NCBI GenBank assembly: GCA_018697195.1
Contig: CM031866.1
Location: 9,961,796 to 10,025,795, forward strand
DNA length: 64,000 bases
Source: Certhia americana
Lineage: Eukaryota; Chordata; Aves; Passeriformes; Certhiidae
Direction of reading: 5' to 3'
Shown here: piece by piece, positions 10,301 to 23,000 of the stretch
Layout: each line of letters opens with the position of its first letter
Position numbering within the stretch: position 1 is the first letter of the stretch
Program-made: the position numbers and the translations under genes
The notes under the pieces: model-generated
What the model was told of the DNA's origin: nothing
The model's input: the letters and a program-made list of their open reading frames with translations, nothing else
The model's database searches: none

Positions 10301-13300
10301 CCATTTCAGCAGATATGCATATCTTCAATTCAAACTGCTCATTCCCAACTGGGACTGCCTAGGATATACTGAATTTATCTGTGGAAGTGTCCATGGACTG
10401 GTGCAGAGAATGTCAGTACAGTGACCTTTGTTCCATACTCTGGGCACTGATCCTCCATTAATTCCTGGCCATGGGCAGCTCTGGTAGCAGGAACTCCTAC
10501 CCCTGCCCTGACCCCAACCTGAGGAAAGCAAAGCCACCCTGCTGGGGAGAGCAGCTGTAGCTCACCGAGTGAAGTCCTGAGCACCTCCAGCTCCCAGTTG
10601 TGTCAAGAGGTGTCTGATGCTTTTGATTAATGTGTTTAACATCAAAACACTTTTATTCTGAAAACTGGAGAGAACCCTTAAACCATAATGGCAAAGACCT
10701 AATTACTACCTGAAGCACATACAGGCACAGATGTAGGTTCAGTAACACCCAAACTGCCCCCCTTGGCCTGTAACAAAAGCCTAAAACCTAGACCCAAGTA
10801 TCACTTTTCCTCCCTCTAGGAGGATTGGCTACAAGTGTGGGTGAGTGCTGTAAGTCAAGGAAGTTCTTCCTGGAAGCCTGCAGAACACGATTTACATAGC
10901 AAAACTGCCACTCATTTCAGCATGATTAAACACCATCTGATAAGGTAACTCTGAGACAGGTATAAACCAGTACTTGCAGGTGAGGACATAATGAAGGTCT
11001 CAGGCACAACTTGCACAAGTCCAGCTGACGCCACAGCCAAGGGAGGTGCTGGCAGCACCCCGGGCCTGCTGTCTGCCAGCCCTGCAGAAAACAGTCTAAG
11101 CAGCCTTCCTCCTGAGCAGGGCTGCAGCCCTGATCCTGAGATAAGTGCTGCCCATTTGAGTTCTGGCTGGAGCCCAGGAGGCCAGGGTTTGCCTACTGGA
11201 TGAAGTGAATGGGATGTTTTGAAATGGAAGTTTGGGGGAAGGAATATGCCCCAACAAGCAGGGCAGACGGAGAAAAAAGGGATTTGCACTGTGGAAAGGG
11301 CACATCTGCTGTTCAACAGGCTGTGCCTCAGACAATGTTGCTGTCAACCTCACTCCAGAAAGCATCACTTCTTTCCACCCACTGCTCTCCCCTGCTACAA
11401 ACATCCCTCCAGCATCTCATCACTGTGCCTTGCTGGAGCATTGCTGGCTTGAGTTGCTGCTGCTGGGGAAAAGGCTGCTGCATGTCACTGCTCTCACTTC
11501 AGAGAGAAAGTAAATGGCTGCGGAAAATGCAAAGGGAGAGACAGGAGAGGACTCAACTGGCAAGAAACAAGTGAGAGATCTTAAACACTGTGCTGGTATT
11601 CTCTGTATGCCATTCTCAGGGCTGGAATGGTCATCCAGCCTTGCCCACAGGAATGCTCAGAGCCTACTGGGGAGCAACATGCTTTTAACTAGTCTTGGTT
11701 TTCCTGCACGGACAAATCTGGTAGCTGGCCACCCAGTTACCATTTGTATATGCAAAGCATGTGCCCTGCCCCTTTCCCGTGCACCATCAATTACATGTAC
11801 AAAACACAGGCATGAAAACCTGGAGGAACCTTGAGCTAAAAGTTAACAATTCCTATTATCTTGTTACGATTAAAGATTAACTACACCAGTAAAAGGATGT
11901 GTTACGAAATGTCTTTCCCAGGCTGACAGTAAACAGAGAGTTTTGTTTTCTTGGGTTTAGTTTGTTTTTTTTTTTAATCTCGAAGTCTCCTCAGGATTTG
12001 GAGTAATTGTTTAAACTGCTGCTTTTATTTACCATAATACCAAAATGTTGTCACTTGCCACGTGACTACTCATACTTTCATTTGAGATGTCGTGCAGAAA
12101 CACATGGAAATCTGGTGAAGGCAAACCAATTTTAGAACATGTTCCGAGCAATTGTTTTGTAGCACTGCCCTACAGTATGAAGTCTCTTCCATTTCTTAAA
12201 TTGCCTAATCAAATGCAGACTCTGTTCTAGTCACGCTAAATTTTCCCATAATGGCAGAAAAATACTTCTTTCTAGCCTAGCACTGAACAGTTGGATCACA
12301 TTATCACATTTGCTGCCTTTGTAGTCTCCAAGTGAGTATTTGTAAAAGTATGTATATACATATTCACAGGGGAGAGGGGGAACACCAGTGCTCGTGCTGT
12401 GAGACCTTGGGGATGGTAGGGACAGGGATATGTCTAGAGAGGTACCTGTGCTGAGGGTCTTTTTGGGGGGACCTGGCTTACCAGAAATGCAGAATAGTGG
12501 TGAAAAAATTATTTATTTTATTTAGAAATCAGATGTATTAGTGCAGCATTTGATCTGGCTGGTTCCTGGCCTTGCAGTTTGTTGAAGTTATTAAATTGAT
12601 ATAAATGCAGTAAGATAAACTACACCTATTTGTCGCCAGTTTGGGGCTGGAGACAGGACTGGTGAAATGTGCAGCCATGGCTCTCCCTGCTCTGGGTCCC
12701 AAGCTTGGGCACATCCCTGTGTTGATTTGGGGAACTCTGCATCACAGAACTGCCACAGAGCAAGCACAACCTGCAGAGCCCACCCGTGGCAGTGTTTGCA
12801 ACTGGATGCAGCCATGCTCGGCACCCGCTCTCCCTGTTCTCTATTTTACTTGGGCTCCATCACCTCGTGATAACATTCACTCTGCAAAACAGGGAAATAT
12901 TTGCATCACAATACTTTGGCATTTTGACGAGCCACAGAGAAGTCTCAGATCAGACCTTTCAGAATAAAATTCAAATCAGTAACATATGGACTGCAAGTGT
13001 TTGAATCAAGGTCAGAAGGAAATCAGGGAACAAGACTTTGGGCTTTAAAGCTTTCTATTACAGCCTGTCCCATTCTCCCTTCCATACCGGCCTGCCCAAA
13101 TCCCCAATACAATTACAATGTCTCCTTAAATCCTTGGGTTGTCTCTGGTAATACTGCCCAGCGTAACAAAATGACAAGATAATCACACCTACCCCCTCCC
13201 ACTATTTAGGTCTGCAGGTCTATTTTTCTTACCCATCTGCACCAAATATTTAGGTTTGAGCTGGCACAGCTTGCTGCTGAAGACCACTGTTTAGCCATGA

Positions 13301-15052
13301 GCAGTGTTTGTTACGTTTTTGGTGAGGATGAAAACCTGATGCTTTAGGGGGAGGAAAAGCCATAATCCACTCTCACAGTAAAACCTGTATAGTATTATAC
13401 AAGACAAAAAAAAATTCTATCCATACCCTTGCAGGAAATCAGATTAATCCCCAAAGCACGAGATTTGATTATTTTTGTCTGAGGTTATCATCAAGGGAAA
13501 AACCTACAAAATGCTAAAAATATCCATACAGCCTTTACTTTATGAAGAAAATATGATTTACTGAGCAAAACCAAATTACTGGCTTTTCGGTGTTAATCTT
13601 TGATAAACACGTGCTGGGTTAAAGAAACCGTCACAGAGAGAAGTTTGCAAATTGAAAGAAACCATTCAACTCTGCAAGATTATTTCCCCCCTCCCTTATT
13701 ACTCCTTTCATGAGACACCTGGGGACATTGTTCACACACTGTTGACAGCTTTCCCACTACTGCCTTCCCTCTGTTATCCGTTCCCTTCTCTTTGGCACTC
13801 ATTCCCAGGTGGCAATACACAAGAGAGCTATATTTGCAAGGGGTGCCAAAACTGGCTCTTGGACAACTGTTGAAGAGCCAGAGGGCCCTCTCCTGCCTTC
13901 CAGGTTGGTTGGTTCAAGTTGTTTCCACAGGACACTGACCCACCAGGCAGTGCTCTGGTATTTCATTCTTGAGAGATGCATTGCTCAGGGAACACACACA
14001 TTGCCAACACAGCCCTTTCTTGCTTTAGCTACCATCACACCAACAGGTAGAGCCACGCTCCCTCGCACTGGGCTACTTTCAAGTGCCATCTAAAATTTAA
14101 ATACTGCAGCCTTAACTATGCATGGAGGTTTTTGTAAATTAAATATCATTTTTCTTCTCTGTGGTCTCCCAAAACATGATGGTTACACAGCCCGATGGGA
14201 CATGTAGGGGTTCACACAACATGGGAAGGGGGTACTTAAATGGAAGCACAGCATAAAAAGGGCTTGACATAGAAGTGTGAAGATTTTTTTTCGACCCCAA
14301 AGTGCATCTGTCATGATAGACAGACACAGAAATAGCAGCAACACTTTGTGCTGGTGCTGCAGTCCCTGCCATACGTATGCTTGGGAATCGAGGCAGCAGC
14401 ACTTGAGGGAAATACCTTTTGTTTCACACCACAATAAAACTCTGAGGAAGGCACTACCCAACATAGGTGTGAGCTGGTACTTTACTGCTGCCTGAGAAAG
14501 GAGAGTCCCAGCTGCCATGACCATTTGGTAAAACAAAGATGAACTACGTAGCTCACATTAAGAAAAGCAGTAATAGCTGAGCTGAGTGACCAGCTGATCA
14601 GCTCTCATCTCTTCTGATGTTTCACTCCCACCGCTGGTGAGCAGTCAGTCAGTGATGCTGGTCCCCACTGCTCTCACTCCTTACCTTTCCAGATGAGCAA
14701 CTCTGTGTTTGCCTCCCTGCTGTCCCTCACACACTTGAAGAGCCCCCTAGCTCGAATCTGCCAATTAACTTCTCATTGTCATCCCAGACCCTCTTCAAAG
14801 CTCCCCTTTACCTCTGATGCCAAAGCCTGTGTGCCCCAGTCCCTGACACACACAGCTCAGCTATGTTTAGGTGGCTCATGCACCAGCACAGCTGCTGATT
14901 ATACTGGTCAACACAGCTCACTGTACCCATCTGCCATCTCTTCTTTTAAACCATCCACTGTGTGAACAGGATCCATCCCTTTCACTCCGTGTTTTTCCAG
15001 TGCCTATCCAATTAGAAGACTGGGCTGCAATTTTGCTCTTAGATGTAAAAGG

Positions 15053-15079
15053 AAAAAAAAAAAAAAGAAAAAAAAAAAA
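15053..15079 (+). repeat. A-rich tract
   Basis: A14-G-A12. No retroposed gene body or target-site duplication is recognised beside it. Confidence 0.9.
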
Positions 15080-15269
15080 TTGTAATGGCAACAACAAACC
15101 TTTTTGCAGGAAGAGTCTCTGTGTGCAAATACGACCTCTCTTATGTTACCAAGGTCAGGCAGACCAAGGCCAATCTGCTGTGTGAGAATATAAATCAAAG
15201 CTGTCCAGGGACTGATTTCATTTACAAGGTTTGTAACCATTCTGGACAGAACAAATATCACTTGCTTGC

Positions 15270-15345
15270 CTGAGCTCCTCGCTCCTCCTCTTCCACCACC
15301 ACCTCTTCGCTCCTCCACTCCCACTAAGCCCCTCCCTTCCCACTC
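15270..15345 (-). repeat. Polypyrimidine/polypurine tract with G-quadruplex motif
   Basis: About 75 bp of almost pure C/T on the plus strand, giving a purine-rich (GGA/GAA) SEMA6D sense strand. On the minus strand, 15320-15341 carries four G tracts with loops of 2, 1 and 6. Confidence 0.7.
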
Positions 15346-18300
15346 GTACCTCTTGACCTCCTTTGCTCTTGAAAGCAAAAGTTCTCTTCTAGCAAGAAAG
15401 CAGTGGCTCACACATGACAGCCACGTTAGGCCAATTTATTTAAATTATGCAAAAATCTCAACAAGTAAAATTAGCATAGAGTCACAAGTACATTCACCTG
15501 CTGGTTACCTGCCATTCAAAGCATACGTCAGAATTAAAACAACAAATCCTGAAACAACTTCTTTCCTATTGCATTCACAGATCCGCAAAACAAACCAAGG
15601 AAAGCATCTGTAGCAAGTATTAGAGTCTGGGCACAGATCCTGTGAAATCACATGGTTTCCGTTGTGGAACTAAAAAGGCTTCTACAAGAATGTGTGAAAT
15701 ACACAGCCGAAATTCTCCATTTCTTTCTGTGCTCCTTGGCAGTTTGCGTGGCTAAGTTAAAGCAGCAAGTTCTGTTTCTGTAGCTGGCGCTTCCCAAGCA
15801 CACCCCGATCTGCACACTGGATTCAGCCAGCAAGCTCCCTCTCGAGATGGACAGAGTTAATGTCATCCCACTCCACACAACAGGTTGCTGCCTCCAAACC
15901 GGAGCCTTGAAAACCAAGAGTCCAGCAGTTGCCTCACTCCTCCCAGCTTTTTTGCAGCCCTTCCTTCTGCAGATGTGCACACCGAGCTGCAGCAGGGCTG
16001 GGCAGGGGTGCCAGAATGAAAGAAACTTCACGTTCTGGATGTTAACTTTAGTTACCATAGCCAGACAATGCTGCCAGTGGCGTGGAAGAAAAAATTGCTG
16101 TAGCCAGCTGTGCTGTTCACAGTCGGGTGGTTTCTGTGTAGCTCCAAATGGTTATGGAGCCAGTAGCCTGTTGTGGCCAAGGACAGGATGATGGATGGTC
16201 TACACACACTGTCCAAGCAGGGAGAATGGCAGAAGTTCACTTCAGGGTTGTTAAAATGCTAATCTGGGTTAGTTAACAAAAGCCGAATGGAAAAGAAAAG
16301 TTAGGGAAATAAATACTACTCATATGTTGTATATATGCACTACAGATTTGATCTCTGTGGTTAACACAAACGTTTGACTTTGGAAGTGGGACAATTCAAC
16401 AATCTTCCTGTCTGAAAAAGCTGAATCAACTTCTGATATTAGCTGTACTGTAATTATTGTCAAGCCACGACAAGGAAAAGCAGGCTATGGCAGACAACAC
16501 ACAGAGCTCCACAAACAGCATCGAAAGAGCAGTAATGCTATTCTCACTGCACACCTCTTCCATGTGACATGGGAACAAATCAGAACCCACTTTCTTTTGA
16601 ACTCAAGGCTGGCAGCTATTCACAGAACAAGTAAGAGCTTAATAAAATGGCTTAGATGGATTTTAACAGTAACTGCAGTAGCTTATCAGATGCATAAGAA
16701 GGGATCATCTGTTCGAGCAGCAGTTTTGACGAAAGCAACATTTGAACTGTTTTAATTACATACAGAGTTGCTAAGACTGAAAATAACTTGTACTACTCAA
16801 TGCCAGTAATATGCCTTATTCAATCTTTTCTTAATTACTTGTGGAGAAAATTGTTACTTTACCAAGTGGAAAGGTATCTGATTTTATCAATCTGGAATTA
16901 GAGATATGTTTAACATATAAGTATATAGTCAACCATCATCTCCTCTGTTCAGTAAGCAAACACACAGTCTAAGTCCTGAAAAATATCAGAGACTGCAACA
17001 TAAGTAAGCTCCACATAAGCTCATACAAGCAGAGAAACTGTTGAAGTAACTGTTTCCTTTGTCTTACAAAGAAAGACTAGAACGGAAACAATCTCAGTCC
17101 TACCACTTTTCTACAGCTGATGAAAACTGACCATATTCACCCCTGATCTCCACTTGACTTGAGATTTCAAATTGCTTTTTATTTTTCAGAAGGACAAACA
17201 AACACAGTATTTCAACGCTTCCATGCAGGTTCTGTCCACATTTGACTTCAGGGGACACTGAGTCCCGTGTTAAGTGCACTAATGTTTTTAAAAGAATTTA
17301 AAACCCATAAAAATCCAGAACTGAAATCTGAACGTGAGCAACTGTAGTAAGACCAGAAGATACATTATTACAAATGCCTAACATACACTTTGAACTGAAC
17401 TTCCACGCTGGACTTTTCCTTTACACACCTCTCATGACAGGACTGATCAGATCAAGTTAGAATGGTTAATTATAGATGGAATTCAGTTCATCTAAATGTG
17501 TGCTCTTCATAAATAGACAGCAAAGTTATGGCGGCTCCAAGGGCTAAAGTGCCTGCTCTGGCAGTCAGCTCAGCTCAGCCATTCCCAGAAACGTTCAGAT
17601 GGTCCAGCTCAAAGGGCGCGAGAGGCTGGGGGGAAAACCCGCAGCCATACAGCTGGTTTGTACAGCTTTGACAGGGCCAGCACTGTATTCCTGGCACACA
17701 CTCCTGCATCACACAAAGCACATTCAGAAAATGATGTTATCTCTGTTGCATCTCACCATAAAGGAGAGCAGGTAGTGACAGACTGCAGGATATGGGGGAG
17801 GAAGGTTCACTGTAACTAAAGGTGCTGATGAAAGTGAGAATCTGGTTAAATAAACCAATGTAGAGCCTCTGGGTCATACTTTTTTGGCTGCCTTTCTGAA
17901 AACAAATCTGAGCTACATAATTCAGAATCCTAGTAAATTCCTACTACAAACTTTTTCTTCCTGATTAAAAAAAACCCAGAGCTTTACATTAGTTAACACA
18001 AAAACTTGCAAAGTTCATAATTACATAGAGAAGAAATCAGAGCACTAAGCTGGCAATTTGTTTTTATCTGAGCCAGAGTAAATGTTTATACAATATCTGC
18101 CAACATAACAAAATATGCCCTTCACTTACTACGTTAAACATGATTCCATACAGCTTAATTTACTGAAAGGAACTACAAGTAGACTTTAGAAGTGAACAGA
18201 ATTTTATAGCGTGAATAAAGCAGGAAAAACGTCTATTCTCTTTTGCCACAAAAGTAATTGCAAAGCTTTACAATGAGCTTCCTGTTGGACTTGGAAAAAG

Positions 18301-18751
18301 GAGAGAACCTCAGAAAATTCTCTGTGAAAGTATTTGTATGTGAGAGCAACAGACCAGCAGTAAACGCCTCTAAGACAGTAGGAAGCTGTGTCTTCAAAAA
18401 ATATTTAGGGAACATTAATAAGACCACCAACTTGAAGCACAAAGGTATCCCAATGAAGATGCAGGCTTTTTTTCCCCAAAGGAAATAATCAGGGGAAAAA
18501 AATGCCACACATTTACAGAGCATTGAACAGTATTCTGGAGGAAGTTTGCTGTAATTCCTGCACATTATGTGTGAAGCGTGTGTGTGTGTACATGGATAAG
18601 CTACAATACCATCTGTACAGCAAGTGCCACATATGTAAGCATTATGAACCATCATTATTGCTGCTATGCTCAAAAGTAAATGTATTCTAAGCCACACACA
18701 CACAAATACAAATGACTTTACACACTGAGGGCTGAATTTTGCTCAAATTAC

Positions 18752-18771
18752 TCACAGGCTAATGCCTGTGA
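18752..18771. repeat. Inverted repeat, 8-bp arms
   Basis: TCACAGGC-TAAT-GCCTGTGA, perfect arms with a 4-nt loop. Confidence 0.9.
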
Positions 18772-19194
18772 AACAGACATAATCTTGACCAGAAGTAAGA
18801 AACAACTGAGAGATTGGCAGAAACCCACTAATTTAAGACTAGCTATATTCATGCTAACAAGTGGGATATCCACCGGAACTACATTTTTTTCAACACATTA
18901 ACCTAAAGCAGTTAATCGCATTTTTCAACTCACAAGACAAAACACAACAATCATAAAACGCCCTCCACAACCACCCCACAGCCCTTTAAAACACAAGCCT
19001 AATAGCCACCTAGATATATGTGTGACCTTTCATTTCCATTCATCCTTATAAATAATATAGAAGGTTTTAAACCCTTTCTAATTACTCCTTGAAAGCAGCT
19101 GTATCGGTTTCTGCAGTGATGAAACGCCCCCACCCCCGCAGGAAAAGAAAAAAAAAAAAGTTTCCCCGCTCTGCACCTGAGCATTGTTTTCGGC

Positions 19195-20065
19195 AGGAGG
19201 GCGGGCGCGGAGCTGCCCCCGCCGCGGCACAGGGATAATTCAGAACTGACTCCAGTATTTGTTTCCATCCATAATTGATGGGGAGCTGGAAACGCGGCTC
19301 TCTCTGCCTCCCAGCGCCCGGCTGCTGCCGGGGAGCCCGTAAATCACGCCTCGCCAGGCTACCCTCCCCGCCGGCAGCGCCGAGCCCCGGGCCGGGCCGG
19401 CTCAGCCCCCGTCGCGGCGCCAGCCCCAACTCACCCCAAGCGCCCCGGGGCGACTTCGCCGGGGATAAACCCGACAGCTCGGCTTCGGCTGCCCCGTCTG
19501 CGGCCGGCGCCGGCTCCCGCCCGCTCCGCTCGGCAGCGCCGCCGCGCTCTCGCCGCTCTCCCCGGTACCTGCGGCCGCCGCTCGCCGGCGGGGCCCGCTC
19601 CGCCCGCCGGCCCCCGCCGGGTACCCCATCGTTCTGCGCTGGGAGCCGGGGCGGCGCGGGGGAGGCGCGCCCGGCAGAGCCCACCCCTGCCTCCACCTCC
19701 CGCCAATGGATTTATTCCCACCCGTCCCTCGCCGCCGGTACCGCGGGGGCCCCCGACCCGCACCCCGCCACCACCGCGGACAACTTTTCGTTCTCACCGC
19801 AGCGGGAGCGCGGCCCGCGGCCGGCGGCGGAGCTGGGCGAGTCGCGCCATGGTGGGGCGGACCGGCACCGCCCCGGCCGCTGCCCCCCTCCGCCTCCGCC
19901 TCCCTCGCCTCGGGCAGCTCTGGGCGCCGCCCCGACACTCACACCGACCCCGGCCGGCGGCGGGAGCGCCCGCAAACTTCGCCCGTAGTTTTACCCCTCC
20001 CAGCCCACCTCGGCAAACCTGCCCCTGCCCCGCCCGCCCCGAGGCCGCGGAGGTAAACAGCTGGG
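19195..20065 (-). promoter_or_regulatory. SEMA6D: CpG island; probable SEMA6D promoter and first non-coding exon
   Basis: An abrupt GC- and CpG-dense block in otherwise AT-rich sequence. It contains a GC box (GGGGCGG, 19854-19860), a C-rich Sp1-like cluster (20028-20040) and a CCAAT box (19703-19707). Minus-strand splice donors are present: CGGT|GTGAGT (exon end 19943), GCG|GTGAGA (19798), GCAG|GTACCG (19569) and GGG|GTGAGT (19435). Any of these could end a first exon that splices to the acceptor at 3297. The minus-strand bias of good donors, and the absence of any other gene nearby, favour SEMA6D. A divergent non-coding transcript is also possible (plus-strand donor GCGGAG|GTAAAC near 20,049). 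The transcription start cannot be placed from sequence. Long reading frames here, up to 237 codons on the plus strand, are what GC-rich DNA yields by chance. Confidence 0.75.
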
Positions 20066-23000
20066 GCGAAGCCATCAAGAATTTGTTTTGTTCATCGCCG
20101 GCACCACCTTCGCTTCTTCAGACAGAAATTTTCATTTCTATTTGGGAAGAAAAAGTCAGTGCGAGCAATGCAATCTTGCAGGCTAATGAGACTCGATTTT
20201 GCAGACGAGTACTTCGCGTGTGGTGCTGGGGGGGATGTCCTTGAAATGACATCTTTTTAAATGCCTGTCCAAAATCCCCTCAGATTTTCCAGAAACAAAG
20301 GGTTTAATCCCAGAAATGTAGTCCAGGAAATAGCTGTCACTAATTCATTTTTCTTCACATGAAAGATAAATTAATTAAGGCTTGAAGTACCATGGAGTAT
20401 TTTGGATGCCCCTGCAAGGGAAAAAAAAAGGATTGCTCGCCAAACTGTTTCATCTGTGTTTGTTTTATGGGAAATAAGAAAAATTCCAAGTAAAAGCAAT
20501 TTAGAGATTTTTTGCTGGGGACTATATCCTTCGTTCATGTGCAGTTCCCAAATTCCTGCCCCTTAGCTGAGCACTGTCTCCACAGCAAAGCCTTGGGCTG
20601 GTTGCTTCCCACAGTGTTCCTACCCCTGTGGAAGACAAGCACTTGATACTCCCAAGCAGTATTTTGGGCTGATCTGGCAGGTTTTTACGCACGCACCACT
20701 CACAGCGGGAGCGTTGCCTCTTGAGATCTGATTCATCTAAGTAAGGGCGCCAGGATTTGGCCCATAGTAAATTCTCTTTAGAGATGGTGCCAACAAAATC
20801 TCCCAGCCATGGGAATAGGACGTTTCTGGCAACTCAGTACCCCTTGGCTGTCTCTCTCTGATGTTTCCTAGTGGTGACAGGCTAAAGGCAAAATCATTAT
20901 GGGATCCTCACAGCAAACACAGCACAGCTATGTGGTACCCCAGGAACTGCTGCCTGGTCAAAGGTGTAGGACATTATTTTCTCTTTCTCATGAACAGCCC
21001 TAATTATCTGAAAAGCATCAAAATTTGCACAGTGCATGAAAATGCTGTGATAGAGACTACTCGCTTGGTTAGGAATCAAATCGCAACCTCAGGAGAAAAA
21101 AGCTCAAAGTGCTTCCAAAAGAAGTATTTGTTTCACAGAACAGCTCTGTGACCTTTGCACTGGAAGTGAGACACTTGGAGCAGACCCACTGTGGTGGGGA
21201 TTTATGGTGGGTATGAATGGGTGCCTAGGTGCAGGCTACCCACACCAGGGCATTAAAAATGTGGGATTTACTCCTTGGCTTTTGAAACTCCTGATGGTAG
21301 TGTCAGCCAGGAAAACTGCAGTACTGGACGAACCACTCATATTTTCATTTAATACACTCCTTTTGTGAGTGCCATGTAGAAATTACTCCTCGATGTTGCT
21401 TGGTTATCCCTGCTGTGGGGGCATCGGTTTCCCAGCCCTTGGCACTGCTTGGGTGGTGGCTGTGTGCTCCCCTCTGCTCTGAGAAGGGTGGCCCATGGCA
21501 AGGGAGACCTGTCTTCCCTGCCACACCTCCCAGCCACAAGCTGACTCAAGGTTTCCATATATCAGGATGAAAGATTAATATGGTTTAAATCTCCTTCTGC
21601 TTCAATTAGGCAGGTGACACAATGCTGAGAATCAGATCGTGCTCCCATAGGGCAAAGGCTTTCAGCTAGAAGTACAGCATTTTAGGGGATTTTGGTACAG
21701 CTAAGACTAATATCTTGTGTCTACACTTAAATATGGTAGTTTATTATCATTTCAAAATTTGCTGCATGGCTAGAAACTACTTTATGTAAGGATTTAAAGT
21801 ATGTGCATTTACAATATGTGTGCAGTCAGGGAATTACACAGCCACAGGTTTTTAAACACAAATATATGCAGGCTCCTATTGATATGATAAACTATCAGTA
21901 ACATGTGCTGCAAAGCTTCTTAAATCCTCATTGACACAACAGACCACTATTGTGTCAATAGTGTGCAGATTAATGGGGTATTGTCAGGCTATTTTAGGCC
22001 TTAACTTTCATTTATCCTAAAACTTGTTCTTCATTGTAGCTCTTAACCTTTGGATTCTGCCAACACATTTCTTGTCACAAATATATTAATGGAATTAAAA
22101 GAAACCTGGCTTTTAAATGTTAATTACCCCTAGAATGATTGATTTGCAAAAGAAACACATCAGCAGAATCTGAAAGTACAGAGGCAGAATAAAATGGACT
22201 GAGTGTCAGCCCAAGAGCCCGGAATGCCTGAGGACCAGCTTTGGCTTCAATGTCCCATACCCTGTGTCCCAGGTGGAGCTTACCTGGAGCACTTACCCAC
22301 CCTGTCTCATGGGTAGGCTGTATGGGTTATTCCTACTGTCCAAAGGACTTTTCATCCTCTAAGTGCTTTACAGACTTGAGCAACACTTGTTCATAAATTT
22401 GAAAATATAAGCAAAGTATTAAAAATTTACATACTGGTAACAGAACCACCCTCTGTTAGAACAAATACTGAGTTTTTTATTCATTAAAATATGGATAATA
22501 TTACACTATTTTTAAACCAGACATTGCATTCTGCTTGAATGCCTCCACTGGGTTTATAAGCAAAGCTGAACTGATTTCAGCAAGTAGGTGTGTTGATTGA
22601 CATCAACACTTCGGCCACGTGGTGATTTGGTAAGGAAGTGTCAGTGCACACAGTGCAGGGCAATTTGTAAGATTGGGAAACCAGGTAGCTCAGGAAAAGT
22701 TAGCTCAAATGGCACATCCCTAGGAAATACCAAGTACTGACGGAAATGGAATTGACGGTTTACCCCTGGCTGAGCCAGAGCTCCATCAGTGACTCAGCAT
22801 GCAAACACAGGGACACAATGGTTTCTGAATGAAATATCAAACTTATATTTTGAGTTCATTTAAGCTGTGTCATTTCCAATAAAAACAGAAAATGTAATTT
22901 AGAGGGGGATGGTCAAATCACAGCAGTGCCAAGAAGTGATGATGTTATACCCTAAGAGTCATTTTGTTTTAGCTAAATATTTTCTTCCACCCTTCTCCTT

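Larger units (their letters stand above)
3297..19190 (-). other. Probable long 5' UTR intron of SEMA6D; no coding gene seen
   Basis: About 16 kb lies between the acceptor of the start-codon exon and the upstream CpG island. Reading frames are short, lack splice-site or family support and overlap on both strands, as expected by chance. The stretch includes poly(A) runs, a possible MIR-like fragment near 6.7 kb, a GC-richer patch at about 10,970-11,200 and a polypyrimidine tract at 15,270-15,345. Additional small non-coding 5' exons may be present but cannot be called from sequence alone. Its intron status is inferred from the acceptor at 3297 and the island at about 19.2 kb. Confidence 0.65.

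Noticed and set aside
18233..18703. 156-codon minus-strand reading frame
   Set aside because: It is cysteine- and histidine-rich without a regular motif spacing, and an overlapping frame exists on the other strand. Treated as chance.
19082..19696. 204-codon minus-strand reading frame in the CpG island
   Set aside because: Same compositional cause. It starts inside the probable SEMA6D 5' region and does not splice in frame to anything recognisable.
19275..19988. 237-codon plus-strand reading frame in the CpG island
   Set aside because: It is proline-, alanine- and arginine-rich and low-complexity. Overlapping long frames occur on both strands, as expected where stop codons are rare in GC-rich DNA. 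No family motif is visible.
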